Assembly: GCA_959347315.1 (NCBI GenBank)
Contig: OY365808.1
Coordinates: forward strand, 6,351,672-6,415,671
Direction of reading: 5' to 3'
DNA: 64,000 nucleotides
From: Bimastos eiseni
Lineage: Eukaryota > Annelida > Clitellata > Crassiclitellata > Lumbricidae
The translations under genes and the position numbers were made by a program. Positions within the stretch are counted from its first letter, which is position 1; each line of letters begins with the position of its first letter. Shown one piece after another: positions 26,601 to 36,620 of the stretch. The notes under the pieces were generated by a model, which was given only the letters and a program-made list of their open reading frames with translations, was not told the DNA's origin and searched no databases.

Positions 26601-29600
26601 CCAGCCATAACAACAACTCCCTGGGCCATGCCTCTCTCGCACACCCTCCCACCCGCCTAATGCCTGCCCTCCTATTTTCCATCTCAAATGAAAACCCATT
26701 TCCCAGCCACCGGCATGACATTCTGTTTGCCTCCGGGTCTCTAAGCACACAGACGCACGACCACGCAAACACACACAGGGCAACAAAAACGTACACACAA
26801 GCAAACACAGGACCACGTGCTGCGCTGCTAGTGCTACCACTAGTCAGGTCAACATGACTATATACCCTATAGTACCACGTACCCACAGAGTCTTAGGACT
26901 CAGAGAGTATGAGCAGATATTAACACCATTCAGCCCATGAACATAACCAAGAATATGACTGGCGACTGTCCAGCCAATACGCAAAACAGGCAAAAAGGGT
27001 TGATAGAGCACCAAGGGACTCAAAGGGAGAACCCCAAAGGGGCCAACGACCCTCTAGCAAGGACACCCAATACAAAGTATGTAAAGCATGCATATACAAT
27101 ATATATGACAATGTACTAGATACAATAAACTTAATTAGTCAACTAAAAGGTACAATTAAATGCTAATCATGTACCTGGTATGATATACACTCCTTGATTG
27201 CTAATAATGTACGCTCATTGATTGCTAATCACCTACTATTTTATACCCATTCATTCCTTCCCATCTGGACCCTGACAGAATTCTGCTACCAAGCGAATGG
27301 TGCACTGACGGTGGGAAGAAAAGACAGAGGGCAAGGGCAAGGGCAGGGCCAAGTGCCGTCATATGCCGGTGCTAAGAAAGTGACGTCGCCAGCACTTGAC
27401 ACATATGACTGCCTCGGGGCTTGCTTAAGGGGCTGCTCCTCATCATAGTCATCGTCCACCTCTTCTTCGTTCTGTATATTATATACGCTCCCTGCACCAC
27501 CAAGTACATGATCTTGAATAGGTGCAGCAACTACCCGTGGGTAGGTATGAAGTGCTAGCGACCTCACTTTCTTAGCCTCGGCACATGAGAGTGGGTGGCC
27601 AGTACCATCCCTCATTGCCAGACCCATAAAGAAAGTGCCCTCATTTCGCGTAGTCTTTGTTGACCCAGTGAATTTGTTTAAGCAGGAAGTCCAAATACAT
27701 CCCTCTGCCAAAGTTGGATTTGGACCTCTGCCTTACCAACATGCTCAAGAACATATTGAAGAAGCCATAACAGATACAGAACTCACTCAAACATTCAATA
27801 ATTCATCAATTCACTAATTCACCAATTCATTTGTTCACTCATTTGCTAATTCATTTTAAATTCACTCACTCATTACTTCATCCATTCATTGATTTCACAT
27901 CTGCTCGTTCATTCACTAAGTCATCAATTCACTCAATAACTCACTTGGTAATTCCTTAATATTTAAATATCCAGAACTGGTTGACCTACCCAAAAGCTAT
28001 TTTCACCAGACTTTAAAACTATGTGAAGTTGAGTTTTTGCGAACATTATACGATAACAGAGGATTCTGTTTCTGGAAGTTGTTTACCAGAGGACAGCTGA
28101 CATCGTCAACCTCACCAACCAACATCAACCAATGCTAATCGAGTTTAAAATTTGGCATCTTTGCACAACTGGTCAAAGGCACCAACACAAGTTCTGAATG
28201 CTAATGGCCGAGGTCAGTGCCCACATCCAATACTATTATTATGCAAATCAACAAACCCACCCACCACACAAGGTGTAAGTATATACCCCACATGCATAAG
28301 TAAATATATATATATTTCTGCTACATACACATATACAGACAGACAGACAGACAGACAGCAAGAGACAGAGAGAGATTTATATATACATGATAATGATGAT
28401 ATCACATGCCCAAATATGCTGTTCACACACACACACACATAAACATCTATATATATATATATATAATATATATATATATCATATTGGTACATGTTCCAGA
28501 AGTGAACAGCATAATTATACAGTAGGTAGAATTCCTCTCAAAGACGCCCTACATGTGTTCTTTACGAGCCACCGAGTACACACGCACTCACAAACACTAC
28601 AATAGTAAGAATGCAATGCAGAAGATGCTCAAATGTTAACCAAATAGGATAGATTTTAGTCCATTACATAGGGAAGCTATCTGATGTAACCACATGCAGC
28701 TGAATGTATGAGAGCAAGGATCTTTTTAACTCAAGTCCCAGCATCACCGAAAGCACAATGCGGTTCTAGAACAATGAAGAACAGTTAACTCACCATTACG
28801 TAGTGCCTCTGCATATCAGTCTTCTCTTGCGCCAACTTGTCGCACTCCATTTTTAAGCTGAAATTCAGTCAAAAAACATTGATGTATATAAGCCCCATGC
28901 AGGACGACATTAGTCTAAGCACTTTCTCAGGCAGCCATTGGTTATAATAAATTCATGTAATAATTAGAGACATACAATTAGAGACTACTGCCAGAAAGAA
29001 CATATTAGAGGGCCTCTAAGGAACAGAAGGATTCACTCAGGGTCCTTGCACAGAAGAAGAGGCTCAGAGCTAAAGCAGTCAGCCGATGCGCCAGAAATTG
29101 TCTGTTGGAGAAATCATTCTCTCTAGAATACAGAGAGGAATCGGCAGAGCCACTGATCGTCACAGTAGACATTGAAGGCAGAAACCGCATTGTACAATTA
29201 GTTATGCCAAGAGGTAAAATAAGGAATTATATACTGTCAAATTGGTTACAACGTGTTTTTACTTAAAGCAGTTATTATCAAAGTATTGCATACATGAGTT
29301 TAAATGATCGACCAATTTATTGTTTCGTGTTTCGCTAAACGGAGAAATGAAACACGAGTAACATTTTTTTTATGTCCTTTAATTGCATTTATTGTGATCC
29401 ACTATCTAATGACGAAGCATCAGTCACTGACCAGTGCTGAGCAACTGCGAGCTATAGCAGTGACCATCTTACTTCTAGTCTAAATGTCACTATGTAGAAT
29501 TATTTTTTTTAATTCTGACAAGGACAAGGCCTCTAAGCAGCAGCATATAAATTGCATGAACCGAGGACAGTGCCCTGTTCCAATTTTTAGCTCAATGAGG

Positions 29601-32600
29601 AGGAGGTCACTGAGCACCAGCGCTTGATGCTCTAGTGATGAGGACATGGCCTTCTTCCAAATTATTATCAGCTCGTCATTACAATAAATCAAATTAAGCC
29701 GTTACGATTCTCATCCATCGCAGATTGATAAACAACTTGATAAGCTTATTATCTGCAAGATGTTTTAGATTGCTGTTCAATAGGTCATGGATTCATCAAT
29801 CCTGCATGAGCCAAAGACAAAAGACGTCCAGCGCAACAAAGGCCCAACTCCTCCGATCATTACCCAGGCGGAAATAAATCCCAAAAATGTACTGTCGTCG
29901 TTGGTTTATCAACATCGTTTGCTTCCCCGTCGCTTGAAACGCCAGGTGTCGACAACTATTTTTAGATCGCGGTTGCAACACAGATCCATAGGGGTCAAGC
30001 GAGTACTAGCCATCAATCTGGGGACCAACAAAGCAGAAGAGCGGCAAGCACTCGTCCGACCCGTCTCAACAACAATCGACAACAGATGGAGCGACGTAGG
30101 ACACCGCAATCGTCCTGCATGTCGTCCATAAGTCTTCGCCGTTTCTCGCAATATAAATATCCTTTTGGTCGAACGAGTCAAACTACGCACACCTTTACGC
30201 CGCCTCTTCAGAAGAAGAGAAAAAAATGCCAGACCACTTTCTGATGGGAACTCGGCACTTCATTACAGCGGAAGAATATTGAAAAGACACAGCGGTGATC
30301 CGGCTTAATGCTCTCTGTCTCTCTCAGTCTGTCTGTCTGTCTCTCTCTCTCACTGTCTCTCTCTATCTCTAAGCCAATCCCCTAAGGCAGCCAAGCATGT
30401 TTGAAACTTTGAATGCATGTAGCATGACAATTAATATACCGTCCTGTAGTAGCCTTACGTGTGAGCTTCTAGAGCCTACATTTTCTTAGCCTCGGCATAA
30501 GAAAGCAGCTTGCCAGCTCTCAATATAGTCGGCAATATTATTAGAAAAGAACAGATGTTCAGAGAGTGCAGTGGAAGAGAAATATTGGAAAAGGTTTTTG
30601 CTGCAATTAGGGATTTGAATCCCTAATCCAAACATTGACATTTGACAGTTCTTCATAATAAAGAATGAACAAGACACTCCCCTTAAATTAATGGACGAAA
30701 TGATTTTATTTGTAACAAGATGATGTCATTAGAAAAGATTATTTATACAGAAGTATAACAAAGTTTTCCATCAGACAAAAGCCTGCCTTAAACATCTGTT
30801 GGAACTTCGCAGCCTCTTTCACAAAGACAAAACAATCATTGATCCAGAATGTCAAATCAGAAAATAATGCTATGAGATAAAAGTTCTACAATATTTAAAA
30901 TATGTTTAAAGAAACAATTTCCACCAATTAAAAATTATTGTGAATTCCCAGACAATCTAATAGTTCAATTTTTAAAATACATTGAAAAATTAAGTTTTTT
31001 AATAAAATACTTTAGCATGCTTTTCAGAACTATGATGAATTTTCATGCAAATAACTAACTTTCAAATAAACTTTATTAAACTTAAAGACTGCTTTTTGTG
31101 TAAGAAAAGAAATGGTAAAGCTCATTAGCTGTAAGTTTAGAACAGTTAAAAATAACATTCAAGCATTTCATCAGGCAAGAATGAAAACCTGCTGTAACTT
31201 AAAATATCTAAGAAGACATTCAAGACATGGGTCTAAGACACTTACTTTCTTCATTTTCAACATGCCAAGTAACAGAACACTAGTCAGATGAACAGTTATA
31301 GGTAAACGTTCTGTTCTCCTGTTCTAACATTTCATTCGCTTGACATGAGATCTTAGAACAAGAATATCACACCCACCTGTGGAACTGTGCCTGGAGAAAA
31401 CTGAATTCCTCCTTGATCCGATCACAGGACTCGACGATGGTGAACTTGATTGGCGGCTGTCCAGACTGGTGTGGAGCCTGAAATTACAAGCAGAAGACCC
31501 AGTGTCAAATTGGATACACATCCACCGCTCGGCGGCGCCACCAGTGGACGCAAGCGCCACCAAGCGTCCGCGGTGGAAACGCTGCCGCCTGAACAATGAA
31601 GCTCATTACTGGACCGACGTCACTGGCGCACGAGTTGCAGAGAGACAATCACAGAGACAGAGAACACGACAGACACATATACGCAGACAGCCAAAAAGAA
31701 AGTGAACAACAATTAGTAAGATAGAGAGAGGAACACTGTGAATGGCAGAGACAAACAGGCTTACAGACGAACAAAACAATACACAGCGTGGGACAGCGAT
31801 AGGGAAACATACAAGCGAAGTTACAGATCAACACAAAGCGCCACAGATGACGAGACACAGCAGGCAGGAACAACAGAGAAAGACAGACAACTACACAGTA
31901 TACACAAAACAAAACACAGCAATTCACAGAGAGACATGCAGAATCAGATGCAACAACACAGAGAGCGACAGAGAATGAGAAAACAGTTGGCTGCGTGCTT
32001 TCGCTGATGCAAGTGGACATCTTGTCGCAACAGCGCAAATTATTCATGAATTTTGTGCCAATCGATAAAGTTGTTTTAAAAGTAAATGCTTTCGTATTTG
32101 GCCGGCAGAGGACGACGCAGGCAGGGCAATCCACAGCAACCGACAAATTCCGATATAAATCTTAAATTAGAACGGTAATTAAGTTTTTCACGGTAATCAG
32201 CTTTAAATAAATATGAGCAATTCTGCAAGCAAGCGATTCCTTTCTGTGGAAAACATACTGAAACGGAACTGTTGCTCTCTCATGCAGAAGCACTTGCTAA
32301 GAAATTATACCATGGACAACGTTGTAAAATGACAGACTGACAGTATAAATTATTGCAGTCTTGGCAGCCGAGTTTAGACTTCAAGTTTTCAACTATAAAA
32401 CGCCAATAAATCAGAATTACAGGTTGTGCAACAAATAACTACTGTTGCTAAGAATTGTGGGAAACCAAAACAAAAAAGAATTAAAGGCCCTTTGGCAAAA
32501 TAAGGGATTTGGAAGACTGCAAAGGTCATGGACAAATCAAGAAGTACAAGAACACAAGTTGCCTCATTGACAATCTAACCCTGGCTGCAGGGACGTACCA

Positions 32601-35600
32601 AGCTATAATTGTGCCCTGTGCCTAGCTAATTGCACCCTGGGCATAGCATCAAATTTTCGCCCCACATTTTGAAAATAGTGCATTATATGGAATAATAAGT
32701 TATTCCATCCTTTCCACACTTGCGCCCGGGGCCTAGGCCTCGCTGCCCCCCCCCTCGGTACGGCCCTGCCTGGTAGTTATGAAACAAATCAAAGAAAAAA
32801 ATTATAAATATGTCCTTGGAAGCATTTCCAAATTTTCTACCTTCCATCAAAATCACTGATAGACTCTACCATCCTTCTGGATTCGTCCCATACAAGGGAA
32901 CTTGCCATTGCACTTTTAATAAGTGCCACCAACTACTGACCAGACATTGAGCAATTGTGAGCAAAAAACATGCTATAGTAACCGCTTTTGGGCGAGCCTC
33001 GAACTCCAGTCTCTGCATCACAAGGCAAATGCTCTAACCAATTGGCCACCACGGCTGGTTACTGTGAATCAGCTGCCAGACTGTCGCATGGATCTGCAAT
33101 TACATTATCACAGGACATCGCAATAATTTATCTGCGAGGACGTTCCAAAAGCCAGCTTACTAACTTAACCACGCCGGCAGACAAGATGGCGGACCGGAGT
33201 ACGCCGATTGGCGTTTTCCATCGCCGGATAAAGACAGAGCGAATCAGTGAATGCAAATCAATGAATCAGAAGATTAAAGAACCAGCTGGTGGTGGTTGTG
33301 GAGGAGGATTTGGAAGAGGTGACGCAACAGCGGTGGTCATCTTGATTAGGAAGCCATAAAAGACTTGATTATGTGGCCAATTGCTTTGACCAGGACACCA
33401 CGATGCATGCACGCAGCCAATCCGAGCATGGAACCAGATGATGAACGGGGTGAACAGTATGATCTTCTCCAAGGCCTCACCTGGATCAGGGCACCACAGC
33501 TGCTAACCAGAATTTAAATTTAACAACCACCAGAATCGCCACTGACAAACCAGAAAAAAGTTAAGACATTTGCCATCAATTCCAAGTACAAATCGTGTAC
33601 TTTCTTATCTATTTTTTGCAAGTCATTAGATAGGATTCATATGTAATTAACTAGTTAGATTTGTCAATAAATTCTATAAAATATCTATTATTGCCAATTT
33701 GGATCAATCTGACCTCAGTTTCTCATTTCAAATGGAGATTTTCTAGACTAGATGTGACCTGGACCAGAGGACGAGTTGCAAAGCTCCTCGAACAGACAGC
33801 AAACCCTTCTGAGCAATAGCCACAAGGAAAAAGCCAGCACACACAGAGCCAGTAAGTCTGTGGAATTTCAACATGTGGAACCAAGCCATGCAAGGGAACT
33901 ACCTAGTGATGACTGGAGAACAAGCTCAGCCATTAAAGGAAGCTGGGGCACCAGTCTTGCACTTAGTCTTGACTAGGGAACCAGCTCAGCAAACACAAAT
34001 TAGACGGGTAAAGTTCAATCCCCAACTGCCTATGATAAAATAAATGTCCCTGCCTAATCAGAATAGTCAACACTGTCCTTACACAGCTAACAACCACTTA
34101 ATTTTATCAAATGATTGGGATAAACGGATTAACCCAGTGCATAGGCATCTACATGCAGAGGGGGTCATGAAGTGAAACCGCAGGCTCGGTAAAAACCCTT
34201 ATCAGTGGGCGAGCCCAGAAGGAATCAAATCCCCCTCGCACAGTCAGAAGTCCTGGGATAAATAACAAAGGTCATGTGACACAGGCCATGTGACACGAGC
34301 CTCATATCGGTTTACACAACATCATCAGAGTGTATGCTACTGTAACCAGACTAGATTCAAGGATCTTGTAAGACACGTGAGATGCTGTTTATCCGAATGG
34401 TCATACCTCTTCTATTAAAACCATCTCAGTTACCAAAACAGCTACCTCTGTTGAAAGTCTATCGAGGCAATCCATAGGTTGATTATTTATTTACAGTGCA
34501 AGTGCAAAACTATTAACATAAATCTAAGCTGTGCAAAGCCCCTAAACAGCAATTCAATTATTTTAAATTCCATAGACATTATTCACTTTTGCATTGACTC
34601 CCTCTGCAATTTCAAATTTTATAGTCACTATCAATGACTTAATTCTCTGCAATCTCATTTAAATACTAAATAGGAAATTTTCAAGGCCACTCCCATAAAT
34701 ATTGATGCCTCAACAAATATTGAATAAATTATCAGTTATTGGATACATCACGAATAATAACAAGAATATTAACATCTCATGAATATTGTTACATCAATAA
34801 TAGCCAGGCAAGAATAATAAAGGTAATATCAACATATCCTGAATATTGCTACATCAGTAATTGTATTTGCCATACAACACGAATAAAAGCAAGAATATTA
34901 ACATCTCATGAATATTAGAATTCCCATACGTTGACAACAGATAAATGCTGCGTAACTTGTTGAAATAAAATATGCAGTAAGAGACTGATATGAAACATAT
35001 GTTAATAACAATGGCTGTCGTCTTATCTAAGATAACGTAAGCACTCAGTCCACCATGCTCTATTTCATGTACAATGCTGGGATGACAATTTGAAGTCCAA
35101 AGATCATGTAGTTTGACATTACAATTACAGCAAAAGACCTCACTAACCAGGCTTGACAATGCTAAGCGTATTGGGTTATCAACCATCCTGGATTGGCCAG
35201 GATCGACCCAGGCCATCCCGTATCCCAGGCATCGTTTATTTTGTCCTGGAATCCAGGAATAGGTAAGCGAAGTAATTACAAAAGAATTATGCGCTTTATC
35301 ATGAGCAATACTGTAATGCAACATTTTACATCTCATTGTTCATGACCATAATATGTTCAGAAGTATTTCGACTACTCAACTTTAATTCAAAATTCATGAC
35401 TTCATAAGCCTAGCGGAATGCGCATTTTTTATGCTTAATGCCAGTTTTAATATTTTTAATGGGTGTGGACAGTGAACTGCATAAATCATTCATCGTAGTG
35501 GGAACTGGGAAATGTCCCAGAATGGGTTTGTTCAGAGTTGGCAACCATATAAGCTTACGATATTACCCAGCATTGTCTCAGAATGCATTGTCTCAAAATG

Positions 35601-36126
35601 CATTGCCACACCAGTCTCCTCTGCTCAAGACCAAAAACCTTGAGAATTAGCCAAGTGAATTAAATAGCAGCGACCTAATTTTCCCAACCTTGGCACCTGA
35701 AGCTAGGTGGCTACTCCCCTGCTCCTCCATCTGAACTTACAATCCTAGTACACAGGATATCATAGCTATACAAATTCTTGATACCACAATTTCTAATTAC
35801 ACACGGATCTCTGAAAAATCTATTTTCTAAATGAAAAACAAAGTTATTTCCACAAATCCAACCTTCACCAGAATTTTCCATACATGTCCTATACAGCAGA
35901 GCATTGGCTGAAAAGTAAAATCTAGTTCTTTCCGCAAAAAAATGCATTCGGATTTTGGTCACATGTCACGTTAAATTACATTACATGAACATTGTCGTCG
36001 CGAATACAACTCTTGTATAATTCAAGACCTCCACTTTAGATACAGAACTGGCCAGACCGGCGTAACCATGAGAATTTAGCTGAAAGTCAGAATTGCTTGA
36101 CTTACCGGTAGACGATTCGAATACAT
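7317..36126 (-). CDS. TLE/gro: Groucho/TLE transcriptional co-repressor, 5' part (exons 1-8, 3' end outside window)
   Basis: Groucho/TLE proteins are nuclear co-repressors recruited by Hairy/E(spl), Runx, TCF/LEF and other factors. They tetramerise through an N-terminal Q domain and bind partners with a C-terminal WD40 propeller. Eight minus-strand exons with GT..AG borders and matching phases give about 200 residues. Residues 1-123 match the Q domain ([63 protein letters not shown]). The next 18 residues are an unfamiliar spacer, and residues about 142-200 are a Gly/Pro/Met-rich GP region ending GLKEEKG, like the vertebrate KDEK segment. The family is usually about 700-770 residues, so roughly 500 (CcN, SP, WD40) are missing and should lie left of position 1. 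The span is over 28.8 kb and most of it is intron. Identity is very secure; the exact paralog is not assignable. Confidence 0.95.
9275..9345 (-). repeat. Possible tRNA-derived SINE head
   Basis: On the minus strand an A-box-like GACAGAGTGGCTGTTGTG is followed about 20 bp later by a B-box-like GGTTCTAATCCCAG. Stems are imperfect, so a SINE head is likelier than a tRNA gene. Confidence 0.4.
10375..10540 (+). mobile_element. Probable non-LTR retrotransposon 3' remnant (RTE/BovB-like C-terminus)
   Basis: The plus-strand frame [14 protein letters not shown], followed by GEEWQHWVF, resembles the R-G-R-P-R-W-D ... D-R-E-W-R pattern that ends the reverse transcriptase ORF of many RTE/BovB-type LINEs. 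Only this short end is present. The assignment rests on a weak motif. Confidence 0.4.
10884..11028. repeat. GA/GACA microsatellite
   Basis: Purine-rich run of GAGA and GACA units. Confidence 0.95.
11419..11472 (-). CDS. TLE/gro: Groucho/TLE exon 7 (unusual linker exon)
   Basis: 54 nt encoding [18 protein letters not shown], bounded by cttttcag| and AAG|gtaagg, phase 0 on both sides. Position and phase fit between the Q domain and the GP region, where other TLEs have a Gln/His-rich stretch (QQLQAQHLSH type). The sequence is not a close match, so this rests on splice sites, frame and order. It could be a cassette exon because it is symmetrical. Confidence 0.75.
11473..13451. other. Groucho intron 6
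   Basis: AT-rich non-coding DNA. The only notable structure is the hairpin at 12264-12351. Confidence 0.75.
12264..12351 (-). ncRNA. Long near-perfect hairpin (miRNA/hpRNA-like or young palindrome)
   Basis: Arms 12272-12305 and 12309-12342 pair over 34 bp with two mismatches and a 3-nt loop. The pairing continues outward for about 8 bp with one bulge. In the minus-strand RNA, the sense of Groucho, one mismatch becomes a U-G wobble and the other is U-U; in plus-strand RNA they would be C-A and A-A. The length (88 nt) suits a pre-miRNA, but the tiny loop does not. I recognise no known miRNA seed. Confidence 0.45.
13452..13526 (-). CDS. TLE/gro: Groucho/TLE exon 6 (end of Q domain)
   Basis: 75 nt encoding [16 protein letters not shown] then MQELNAIIG, bounded by ttttacag| and GGG|gtgagc, phase 0. 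TLE proteins usually have QVTMAELNAIIG, so Gln replaces Ala. This closes the highly conserved part of the Q domain. Confidence 0.97.
13527..14697. other. Groucho intron 5
   Basis: Mostly occupied by a decayed LINE 3' end (13729-14223). The rest (14224-14697) is relatively GC-rich and shows nothing recognisable. Confidence 0.7.
13729..14223 (-). pseudogene. LINE reverse transcriptase C-terminal remnant (CR1/L2-like), frameshifted
   Basis: Two minus-strand frames together show the hallmark end of CR1/L2/Rex-type reverse transcriptases: [13 protein letters not shown] in one, [18 protein letters not shown] in the other, then [12 protein letters not shown] back in the first. At least two frameshifts separate them, so the element is dead. 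The 3' end has the TATATAGCRCC sequence often seen at such tails. It lies in sense with Groucho. Confidence 0.75.
14698..14760 (-). CDS. TLE/gro: Groucho/TLE exon 5 (Q domain)
   Basis: 63 nt encoding [21 protein letters not shown], bounded by gtttcag| and GAC|gtgagt, phase 0. It corresponds to the second helix of the tetramerisation domain. The usual SQEH junction is replaced by SMDH. Confidence 0.97.
16171..16600 (+). pseudogene. Degenerate reverse transcriptase fragment
   Basis: The plus-strand frame carries [13 protein letters not shown], resembling the LDLSAAFDTVDH motif of LINE reverse transcriptases. Some 55 residues on it has [15 protein letters not shown], resembling the catalytic YADDTQLY box with the second Asp lost. 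The spacing is shorter than normal, implying an internal deletion. Confidence 0.45.
17461..17552. repeat. CT microsatellite
   Basis: Long (CT)n run with few interruptions. Confidence 0.97.
17725..17780. repeat. AT microsatellite
   Basis: Pure (AT)n run. Confidence 0.97.
18570..18614 (-). CDS. TLE/gro: Groucho/TLE exon 4 (Q domain)
   Basis: A 45-nt micro-exon encoding [15 protein letters not shown], bounded by tttccag| and CAG|gtaggc, phase 0 on both sides. This short exon is a conserved feature of TLE genes. It sits between introns of 10.2 kb (5') and 3.8 kb (3'). Confidence 0.97.
19375..19475 (+). repeat. SINE-like family B copy
   Basis: Contains GCAGTCCAAAGCTGGATAAA, GGAGGAAAGCACCACTAATG and ATGTCGTTTAAAAAACAGTG in family-B order. 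Confidence 0.65.
19535..19710 (-). repeat. tRNA-derived SINE, family A
   Basis: On the minus strand a tRNA-like head (A-box-like GTGGTTTAATTGCGTAG, B-box-like CAAATTCGATTCC) precedes a body ending GAGTACTGGCCGCCTGCTC then CCAAGGCTAAGAAATGGA. The same tail recurs near 27.5, 42.5 and 54.3 kb. Confidence 0.6.
20915..21135. repeat. 61-62 bp tandem repeat, about 3.3 copies
   Basis: Copies begin at the motif AGTCATTTGTCTCC at 20923, 20984 and 21046. Each has a CATCCCATTCACTG block. Confidence 0.9.
22577..22594. repeat. Poly-C run
   Basis: A run of about 17 C residues, liable to sequencing length error. Confidence 0.9.
23570..23634. repeat. TA/TATG microsatellite
   Basis: Interrupted (TA)n with TATG units, followed by a GCGCATGTGCGCGCGC stretch. 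Confidence 0.9.
24193..24222. promoter_or_regulatory. Paired CACGTG E-boxes
   Basis: Two copies of GATCACGTGTYCC with CACGTG cores at 24199-24204 and 24213-24218, 14 bp apart. CACGTG is the site of Myc/USF/TFE-type bHLH factors; function here is inferred only. Confidence 0.3.
25088..25240. repeat. 15-bp minisatellite (about 10 copies)
   Basis: Unit AGCATTACACTGGAA; late copies have diverged to ATGCATTACACTGGA forms. Confidence 0.95.
25567..25637. repeat. 35-bp direct duplication
   Basis: Two copies, starting at 25567 and 25602, of a unit beginning GATCATAGTCAACCTC. Confidence 0.9.
27340..27720. repeat. Two family-A SINE tails in inverted orientation
   Basis: The plus strand has ATGCCGGTGCTAAGAAAGTG then CGTCGCCAGCACTTG at about 27363-27403. 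The minus strand has GTGCCGAGGCTAAGAAAGTG then AGGTCGCTAGCACTTC at about 27548-27590. A 141-codon minus-strand open frame across them is a by-product. Confidence 0.6.
28317..28482. repeat. ACAG, AC and AT microsatellites
   Basis: Short runs of (ACAG)n, (AC)n and (AT)n separated by unique DNA. Confidence 0.9.
28794..28857 (-). CDS. TLE/gro: Groucho/TLE exon 3 (Q domain)
   Basis: 64 nt. The first base completes the Ser codon (AG|C) from exon 2, followed by [21 protein letters not shown], nearly identical to the TLE Q domain. Acceptor atttcag|C; donor ATG|gtgagt; phase 0 at the end. Confidence 0.96.
28858..31376. other. Groucho intron 2
   Basis: Mostly AT-rich unique DNA, with a CT/GT-rich patch (30310-30370) and a fragment of the family-A tail near 30478-30520. 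A plus-strand open frame without ATG (29015-29273) is mentioned under findings. Confidence 0.7.
31377..31477 (-). CDS. TLE/gro: Groucho/TLE exon 2 (start of Q domain)
   Basis: The acceptor is tttcag|GCT and the donor is CACAG|gtgggt; 101 nt, ending with two bases of a Ser codon. It encodes [18 protein letters not shown] followed by [15 protein letters not shown], the first amphipathic helix of the tetramerisation domain. Most TLEs have QPFKFT here, so an extra Pro-Ile pair replaces the usual Phe. Confidence 0.96.
32820..33060 (-). repeat. tRNA-derived SINE
   Basis: Minus strand: A box TGGCCAATTGGTTAGAGC, then 25 bp later B box GAGTTCGAGGCTC, then a body with TTTTTGCTCACAATTGCTC and AAAGTGCAATGGCAAG. 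A CAATTGCTC block followed by TGCAATGGC also follows the head at 46961, so the two copies are probably one family. Confidence 0.65.
34745..34920. repeat. 60-70 bp imperfect tandem repeat, three copies
   Basis: Each copy carries ATTAACATCTCATGAATATT or a close variant, then (in the first two) a TACATCARTAAT block. Confidence 0.8.
36106..36126 (-). CDS. TLE/gro: Groucho/TLE exon 1 (start codon, 7 residues)
   Basis: The exon reads MYSNRLP and ends at a strong donor (CCG|gtaagt), phase 0. TLE proteins start with a similar short peptide (MYPQ or MFPQ type) encoded by a tiny first exon before the APHQ-GQP segment, so the start is chosen by family pattern. The 5' UTR extends right into a GC-rich region; the transcription start is not visible. 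Confidence 0.85.
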
Positions 36127-36620
36127 GTTGAGATCTTTGGTAACGATGAACTCTAGGGGAAACGAACACGATATTTCGTCGCAATACACGAACTGGTATA
36201 TGGTTAGACCGCCCAGTGAACTGGCGGCTGGTTGAGCGAATTGCCACGACGACTACGATGAAAAAATCAGTCCTCACCCGATTTTAGCCAGACCGAATAT
36301 GGAAAACGGCGGCGCAAGAAAACGCGAATATGGCAGAACGAACTACTCCGATTTCGATAATTCCAAAGACGGAGAGAAGAGAAGCACTCCGGGCGTTCGG
36401 AAACGTTGAAATAATCTACAAAGAACTTCAGACAAAAGCCGCCGCGAGTAACAGGTAGACCGTCCGCAGAATCGAGACGAGGACTAGACAATCACGTTGC
36501 TGATTGGTACAATCTTCGGCCTTGACGGACAGCCCGTTACCGCAGAGCCACGCGTTGAAAGACGACAGCCGGGCCAATCAGCGACGAGCGTGCATAAATT
36601 ATGCTCATCAGACCACGCCT
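36127..36620 (-). promoter_or_regulatory. Putative Groucho/TLE promoter and 5' UTR
   Basis: This stretch upstream of the Groucho ATG is visibly richer in G, C and CpG than the flanking DNA. It holds an inverted pair of CCAAT boxes (GCTGATTGG at 36499-36507, CCAATCAGC at 36574-36582), a 13-bp palindrome GCATAAATTATGC (36592-36604) and a CCACGCC KLF/Sp-like site just after it. NF-Y binding to CCAAT boxes is established for many animal promoters; its use here is inferred. No TATA box or start site can be fixed. Confidence 0.5.

Larger units (their letters stand above)
18615..28793. other. Groucho intron 3 (about 10.2 kb)
   Basis: Largest Groucho intron seen. It contains family-A and family-B SINE-like copies, minisatellites with 15-, 35- and 61-bp units, a poly-C run (22577-22594), TA microsatellites, a paired CACGTG site and a patch of degenerate ATTCACT repeats (27790-27950). 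I see no exon in it. Confidence 0.7.
31478..36105. other. Groucho intron 1
   Basis: Contains an ACAG-rich stretch (31630-31970), a tRNA-type SINE (about 32820-33060, minus), a threefold 60-70 bp repeat (34745-34920) and a family-A-like fragment near 35650-35720. Confidence 0.7.

Noticed and set aside
34854..35336. 160-codon minus-strand frame
   Set aside because: No known motif; it overlaps a tandem repeat and a GGATCC-like palindromic repeat patch, so probably chance.
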